Below are positions 1 to 6,530 of a DNA stretch of 6,530 nucleotides, in pieces (within the stretch, counting starts at the first letter, position 1; the number at the start of each line of letters is the position of its first letter). Source of the stretch: Alphaproteobacteria bacterium MarineAlpha10_Bin2 (GTDB taxonomy: Bacteria > Pseudomonadota > Alphaproteobacteria > UBA828); contig PTKB01000154.1 in NCBI GenBank assembly GCA_002937555.1, positions 1 to 6,530 on the forward strand, written 5' to 3'. Under the pieces are notes generated by a model. That model ran no database searches, was not told the DNA's origin, and saw nothing but the letters and a program-made list of their open reading frames with translations. A program made the translations under genes and the position numbers.

Positions 1-2
1 GC

Positions 3-638
3 TCGCTCGCCTATCTCGACCAATTCGGGCTGCCGGTCGCGGCGCTCGACCATATGAGCGCGCGTATCGCCGACGGATACGACCAGTTGGCGCGTGGCGC
101 CATCAGCCATGTCAACAAAACCGCCGCCGCGCTCGGCTGCAAACCGGGGCAAGATTGCCGCACTGCTGCCGAGCTGATGACCGCGGCTGTGCAATGGTCC
201 GGACCGTCGCCCGAGTTTGGCGAATCGCGCTTTCTCCTGCGCGAACGCGTCGGTCAGCCACTAGTTTGGGGCGTCGATTCCACTTCCCTGCTGCGGCCTG
301 AGGACAACGGAGCAGTGATGATCACCGCCTCGCACGGCGCCCTGTTCGCCAGTGCGGAAAAAAAACCGATCGCCGGACCGCCGCTCGCCGCCATCTTCAA
401 CGATGCCGGCGGCGGCGCCGACGGTTGCGGCTTCTCGCGCTTGGCCGTGCTCGACGGCGAAGGCGTCATCGCCGCCACGGTGGCGGCGGCGAGTGCGCGC
501 ATCGGCGACGCGCGCTCGGCCTGGGAAAGCGGTATAATTTCGCACACCAATGCCCACGCCCACGCCGCCGGCATCATCCCAGGAGACGATCTCCCCACTT
601 TCGCCGACAAGGCGATTGCGGCGGAAAGAGGCGATTGA
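3..638 (+). CDS. Conserved protein of unrecognised function, internally duplicated; 5' end outside the window
   Basis: The reading frame is open from the left edge (first full codon at 3) to a tandem TGA-TAG stop at 636-641, so this is the C-terminal 211 residues of a longer protein. The ATG at 54 is in frame but lies inside a conserved block (LPVAALDHMSARI), so it is unlikely to be the true start. I do not recognise a named family. The visible part ends one repeat unit (15-179) and then carries a second unit to the stop. Numbering from the ATG at 54, unit 2 has VMITASHG (88-95), AIFNDAGGG (113-121), LD (133-134), SARIGD (147-152), GIISHTN (160-166) and PGDD (176-179). Unit 1 has matching SARIAD, GAISHVN and PGQD at identical spacing. 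No signal peptide or membrane segment is visible in this part. The conserved His, Asp, Asn and Arg residues suggest an enzyme or ligand-binding protein, but that is only inference. The SDR gene follows 37 bases downstream and may share its transcript. Confidence 0.85.
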   Translation, partial: SLAYLDQFGLPVAALDHMSARIADGYDQLARGAISHVNKTAAALGCKPGQDCRTAAELMTAAVQWSGPSPEFGESRFLLRERVGQPLVWGVDSTSLLRPEDNGAVMITASHGALFASAEKKPIAGPPLAAIFNDAGGGADGCGFSRLAVLDGEGVIAATVAAASARIGDARSAWESGIISHTNAHAHAAGIIPGDDLPTFADKAIAAERGD

Positions 639-664
639 TAGTAACGTTGTTGTACATTTCAGAC

Positions 665-670
665 GGGAGA
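665..670 (+). promoter_or_regulatory. Ribosome binding site of the SDR gene
   Basis: GGGAGA ends five bases before the ATG at 676. It decides the start. The same frame is open back to an ATG at 550, but that would give a 42-residue extension overlapping the upstream gene and placed before the canonical SDR N-terminus (MKLDGKVALITGG). Confidence 0.7.
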
Positions 671-675
671 AAGAA

Positions 676-1443
676 ATGAAGCTGGACGGAAAGGTGGCGT
701 TGATCACCGGAGGCACCTCCGGCATCGGCGAGGCCTGCGCCGAACTGTTCGCGGCGGAGGGCGCCGAAGTGGCGCTGGTGGGAAGCTCGGACATGGCCAA
801 AGCGCAGGCCGTGGCGGCGCGGATCGCCGCGGCGGGCGGCACGGCCAAGCCCTATGTCGGCGATCTCAGCAAGGTGGACGAAATCGCTAAACTGGTGGCG
901 TCGGTGAAGGCGGATTTCGGGCGCATCGACATTCTCGTCAACTCGGCCGGGCTGTTCTATCCGACGCCGGTCGGCGCCACCTCCGAGGCGGATTACGACC
1001 GCATGATGGATATCAATCTGAAGGGGATGTTTTTCTCAATCCATGAAGTGGCGCCGATCATGATCGCCCAGGGCGGTGGGCGCATCATCAATATTTCCTC
1101 GGTCGCCGGAGTCATGGCGCTCGGCACCTATTCCGCCTATTGCGCGGCCAAGGCCGGCGTCAATTTCATGACCCGGGCGCTCGCCCAGGAGTTGGCGCCG
1201 CACGGCATCCAGGTGAACGCCATCCTCCCCGGCAACACAGCGACGCCGATGAACGAAAACATCCGCACCGAGCCTGAATTGAAACCGATGTTCGACGCCA
1301 TGGCGGCGCGCACGCCGAGCGGGCGCACCTATTCCGAGCCCATCGATATGGCGCGCGCGGCACTGTTCCTGGCGAGCGACGATGGCCGCGCCATGCATGG
1401 CGGACTGATGGTGCTCGACGAAGGCTTTTCGCTCGGCATATGA
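676..1443 (+). CDS. Short-chain dehydrogenase/reductase (classical SDR, FabG-like)
   Basis: This 255-residue protein is a full-length classical SDR, a cytosolic NAD(P)-dependent oxidoreductase acting on a carbonyl or alcohol that cannot be told from sequence. The Rossmann cofactor motif TGGTSGIG is at residues 11-18, D63 lies in the VGDLS segment, and NSAG at 89-92 is the structural NNAG variant. The catalytic tetrad is complete: N114, S142, Y155 and K159 (YCAAK). LPG at 184-186 is the usual cofactor-contacting PG. No acidic residue follows the second strand (VGSSDM, 35-40), which weakly favours NADPH. The C-terminus reads LDEG where many family members have DGG. Length matches the 245-260 residues usual for the family. 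The start is supported by GGGAGA five bases upstream. Its stop overlaps the first possible GNAT start, suggesting translational coupling. A true FabG normally sits with fab or acp genes, none of which is here, so a specialised dehydrogenase is more likely. Confidence 0.95.
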   Translation: MKLDGKVALITGGTSGIGEACAELFAAEGAEVALVGSSDMAKAQAVAARIAAAGGTAKPYVGDLSKVDEIAKLVASVKADFGRIDILVNSAGLFYPTPVGATSEADYDRMMDINLKGMFFSIHEVAPIMIAQGGGRIINISSVAGVMALGTYSAYCAAKAGVNFMTRALAQELAPHGIQVNAILPGNTATPMNENIRTEPELKPMFDAMAARTPSGRTYSEPIDMARAALFLASDDGRAMHGGLMVLDEGFSLGI

Positions 1444-2030
1444 GGCAAAGGCTTCGGAGAACAGATATACTGAGCTGGCGCGTGACATATATGGAGCGAA
1501 CGGCGCGACCCAAGGACGGCGCGCCGCCGGCGCCCGCCGGGGTGACATTCGCGCGCGAGGCCGATATCGGCCCCGATGCCTACCGCGACCTGCACCGCAA
1601 GGTGGGAGAGGAATGGCTGTGGTGGGAGCGCATCGTGTTCGACGATGCGGCTCTCTCGGCGGCGATATCCGATCCCGCCACGGAAATTTACATCCTTGGC
1701 GCCGACGGAGAACTGGCCGGCTTTACCGAGCTTGACCGAAGCGCCGCCGAGGCGCCGATCATCCGATATTTCGGCCTCGCGCCCGAATTTATCGGCCGCG
1801 GTCTCGGCGGCTATATGATGGAATCCGTTCTCCACCTGGCTTGGCGGCCGAACGTACGCCGGGTCACCCTCGATACCTGTGACTTGGATCATCCCGCCGC
1901 GATCTCCTTCTATCGCCGCCACGGCTTTGACGTGACGCATACGGAAGTACGCACGGCGGAAGATCCCCGCGAAGCCGGCATTCTCCCCATAACGGCGGCG
2001 CCGCATATTCCGCTCAACCGGCAACTCTGA
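1440..2030 (+). CDS. GNAT family N-acetyltransferase
   Basis: The protein is 196 residues from the ATG at 1440, and it would transfer an acetyl group from acetyl-CoA to an unknown amine. The acetyl-CoA binding motif A is FGLAPEFIGRGLGGYMM (111-127), carrying the R/Q-x-x-G-x-G core as GRGLGG. Motif B is LDTCDLDHPAAISFYRRHGF (145-164), where the Tyr fits the usual catalytic acid position. The segment EEWLWWERI (57-65) and the strand pattern IYILGADGELAGFTELD (83-99) are typical of a GNAT subgroup with a Trp-rich N-terminal helix. The start is uncertain. ATG 1440 overlaps the SDR stop but lacks a well-placed ribosome binding site. GTG 1482 and ATG 1491 are in frame and would remove 14 or 17 residues that lie before the conserved fold. 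The acceptor is unknown; a small molecule, a peptide or a protein terminus are all possible. The exporter gene follows after 47 bases. Confidence 0.87.
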   Translation: MRQRLRRTDILSWRVTYMERTARPKDGAPPAPAGVTFAREADIGPDAYRDLHRKVGEEWLWWERIVFDDAALSAAISDPATEIYILGADGELAGFTELDRSAAEAPIIRYFGLAPEFIGRGLGGYMMESVLHLAWRPNVRRVTLDTCDLDHPAAISFYRRHGFDVTHTEVRTAEDPREAGILPITAAPHIPLNRQL

Positions 2031-2070
2031 AACCCCGGGGCTGGCACGCGCCGTGACACGGGATAGATAA

Positions 2071-2076
2071 AAGAGA
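2071..2076 (+). promoter_or_regulatory. Weak ribosome binding site of the ABC exporter gene
   Basis: AAGAGA lies one base before the ATG at 2078, within the A-rich stretch ATAAAAGAGAC. It is a poor Shine-Dalgarno match and set close, so initiation may depend on upstream translation. The start is kept because it begins the open frame and gives a normal N-terminus ahead of the first membrane segment. Confidence 0.35.
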
Positions 2077-2077
2077 C

Positions 2078-5689
<3,612 letters not shown>

Positions 5690-5711
5690 GAAACTCTCGC
5701 ACCGAGCGCGC

Positions 5712-5739
5712 TTGACACCGGAGCCGCGCATCATAAGCT
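5712..5739 (+). promoter_or_regulatory. Possible sigma-70 type promoter upstream of the OsmC-fold gene
   Basis: A perfect -35 hexamer TTGACA (5712-5717) is followed after 16 bases by TAAGCT (5734-5739), which matches the -10 consensus at only three positions. Transcription would start near 5746, about 50 bases before the ATG at 5796. The site lies in the longest gap of the window (5690-5795). That position, together with the well-formed -35, supports a separate transcription unit, but the weak -10 leaves doubt. Confidence 0.42.
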
Positions 5740-5760
5740 CTGGAATCAACCAAACGGGAG

Positions 5761-5773
5761 TCCCCATCGGGGG
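5761..5773 (+). other. Short GC hairpin in the leader of the OsmC-fold gene
   Basis: CCCC (5762-5765) and GGGG (5769-5772) can pair around an ATC loop, with an extra T-G pair outside. It lies about ten bases before the ribosome binding site. There is no T-run after it, so it is not an intrinsic terminator. It could affect translation or be chance in GC-rich DNA. Confidence 0.25.
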
Positions 5774-5782
5774 AGTAATAAC

Positions 5783-5789
5783 AGGGAGA
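5783..5789 (+). promoter_or_regulatory. Ribosome binding site of the OsmC-fold gene
   Basis: AGGGAGA ends six bases before the ATG at 5796. It fixes this start over the in-frame ATG at 5589, which lies inside the exporter gene in another frame and gives a basic, unstructured extension. Confidence 0.75.
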
Positions 5790-5795
5790 AAACCA

Positions 5796-6356
5796 ATGGC
5801 TGACAGCGAAAAAACAGTTGATAATGGCGTAAATGTTCAGGCCTTACTCGACGCCCGCGTGGCGTTGGCCGACGCGCCCGAGGCGGCCAAGTTTCAGTGG
5901 CGCGCGAGTTGCGAGTGGAAGAACGGTACCCACAGCTACTCGACCGTCGAGGGTTATTTTGGCCTTGGCGAGCAGCACAAACACAAACAGGTCTTCACCT
6001 TCGATGCCGATCACCCCGAGGTTTTCGCGTCCGAAGACAAAGGCGCCGCACCCGTTGAATATGTGCTTGTCGGGTTGGCCAGTTGCCTGACCGCCGGCGT
6101 TGCCGCGGTCGCCCAAAATCGCAACATCCAGCTGCGCTCGGTCACGGCGACGCTCGAAGGCGGGATGGACATTCAAGGCATCCTCGGCATGGACAGCGAT
6201 ATCCGCAACGGCTTCGATGGCATCAAGGTGAGCTATAAAATCGACGCCGATGCGTCGCAAAAAGATATCGAGGCGCTCGTCGCGCAATCCCAGAAGCGTT
6301 CGGCGGTCTATGATATCCTGACCAACCCGACTAACGTCACAGTCGAGGTCAACTGA
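5796..6356 (+). CDS. OsmC/Ohr-fold protein, single conserved active-site Cys
   Basis: This 186-residue cytosolic protein belongs to the OsmC/Ohr superfamily, whose studied members reduce organic hydroperoxides using a pair of cysteines. The family landmarks are in order: a strand-rich first half, a substrate-side segment APVEYVLVGLASCLTAG (85-101) with the first conserved Cys at C97 at the start of the long central helix, and VTATLEGGMDIQGILGM (116-132) covering the strand and glycine-rich turn after it. The C-terminal helix and strand read SQKRSAVYDILTNPTNVTVEV (165-185), the position where OsmC and Ohr normally carry the second Cys (often CP or CPY). Here that Cys is absent, with Ser169-Ala170 instead. 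Another Cys, C39, sits in the first strand region. A 20-30 residue N-terminal stretch (MADSEKTVDNGVNVQALLDA) precedes the fold and is longer than in short OsmC proteins. The protein may therefore use a different resolving thiol or act on something else. The flavoprotein gene follows after 32 bases. Confidence 0.93.
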   Translation: MADSEKTVDNGVNVQALLDARVALADAPEAAKFQWRASCEWKNGTHSYSTVEGYFGLGEQHKHKQVFTFDADHPEVFASEDKGAAPVEYVLVGLASCLTAGVAAVAQNRNIQLRSVTATLEGGMDIQGILGMDSDIRNGFDGIKVSYKIDADASQKDIEALVAQSQKRSAVYDILTNPTNVTVEVN

Positions 6357-6374
6357 GCGCGCGCTGACTGCCGC

Positions 6375-6380
6375 GAGGAG
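6375..6380 (+). promoter_or_regulatory. Ribosome binding site ahead of the flavoprotein frame
   Basis: GAGGAG is a strong Shine-Dalgarno match. Eight bases after it, at 6389, the flavoprotein frame has GTT where a start codon is expected. The site is the main reason for placing the gene start there. Confidence 0.6.
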
Positions 6381-6388
6381 CCCGTCCC

Positions 6389-6530
6389 GTTCGCACCACC
6401 ACCGTCGTCATCGGCGGCGGCCAAGCCGGCTTGGCCATGAGCCGGTGCCTTAGCGAGCGCGCCATCGATCATGTCGTCCTGGAACGCGGTGAGATCGCCA
6501 ACTCGTGGCGCACCGAGCGCTGGGATTCAC
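6389..6530 (+). CDS. FAD-dependent oxidoreductase (flavin monooxygenase-like), N-terminal part, start codon unclear
   Basis: The frame runs off the right edge, giving 47 residues. It opens with a beta strand and the FAD-binding dinucleotide motif: TTTVVIGGGQAGLAMS, with GxGxxG at residues 9-14 counted from 6389. E32 ends the second strand (HVVLERG) and is the usual ribose-binding acidic residue. The sequence then continues NSWRTERWDS (38-47), a pattern seen in flavin monooxygenase and TrkA/CzcO-like NAD(P)/FAD oxidoreductases. These proteins oxidise organic substrates, often at S or N or by Baeyer-Villiger chemistry, using NADPH and O2; the substrate is unknown. The frame is bounded upstream by a TGA at 6365-6367, and between it and the motif there is no ATG, GTG or TTG. 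GTT at 6389 sits at the ideal distance from GAGGAG. A base error or mutation of an original GTG, or CTG initiation at 6368, would explain this. It probably shares a transcript with the OsmC-fold gene. Confidence 0.75.

Noticed and set aside
550..675. 42-residue N-terminal extension of the SDR from ATG 550
   Set aside because: It overlaps the upstream gene in another frame, lacks a ribosome binding site, and precedes the canonical SDR N-terminus that has a good site at 665-670.
1466..1471. TATACT as a -10 element before the GNAT gene
   Set aside because: No -35 hexamer lies 16-18 bases upstream, and the genes are so close that read-through is simpler.
1329..2024. Long open frame on the - strand opposite the SDR and GNAT genes
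   Set aside because: It is a shadow of GC-rich coding DNA: no family motif, no ribosome binding site, and the + strand genes have full catalytic motifs.
2031..2040. CCCCGGGG palindrome after the GNAT stop as a terminator
   Set aside because: It has no loop and no T-run, and the next gene starts 40 bases later.
5742..5765. GGAAT as the -35 of a general-stress (EcfG type) promoter for the OsmC-fold gene
   Set aside because: No matching CGTT element is found at the right distance.
5704..6369. Similar GAGCGCGC...TGAC strings on both sides of the OsmC-fold gene (5704-5716 and 6355-6368) as borders of a mobile unit
   Set aside because: They are short, imperfect and made of common GC-rich words; the second overlaps the stop codon, and no transposase is present.

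Overview
The window is a GC-rich, tightly packed stretch of bacterial chromosome. All six genes I can support lie on the + strand. Codons end mostly in G or C, intergenic gaps are short, and the gene families point to a proteobacterium, most likely an alphaproteobacterium of the Rhodospirillales type. That placement is inferred from composition and protein style; no rRNA or tRNA is present to confirm it. I see no insertion sequence, CRISPR array, phage gene or tRNA.

Layout. (1) Positions 3-638 hold the 3' end of a gene that begins before the window. Its protein is not one I can name, but it is clearly an internal tandem duplication. (2) Positions 676-1443 encode a complete classical short-chain dehydrogenase/reductase. 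(3) Positions 1440-2030 encode a GNAT-type N-acetyltransferase whose earliest start overlaps the SDR stop by ATGA. (4) Positions 2078-5689 encode a 1203-residue ABC exporter in one chain, ordered TMD-NBD-TMD-NBD. Its first half resembles CydD and its second half CydC. (5) After a 106-base gap with a possible promoter and a small leader hairpin, positions 5796-6356 encode an OsmC/Ohr-fold protein. (6) From about 6389 to the window edge lies the N-terminus of an FAD-dependent oxidoreductase with a GxGxxG motif. It has a good ribosome binding site but no ATG, GTG or TTG at the expected place.

Genes 1 to 4 are closely spaced (37 bases, a 4-base overlap, 47 bases) and could be one transcript. The OsmC-fold gene probably starts a second unit that continues into the flavoprotein (32-base gap). 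A thiol/redox theme is plausible: CydDC exports cysteine and glutathione, and more recent work links it to heme; OsmC/Ohr proteins are thiol-dependent; flavoproteins are redox enzymes. No cydAB oxidase genes are in view, so this link is inference. The points most worth a second look are the duplicated unknown protein, the one-chain CydDC-like exporter, the OsmC-fold protein without its usual second cysteine, and the flavoprotein start.
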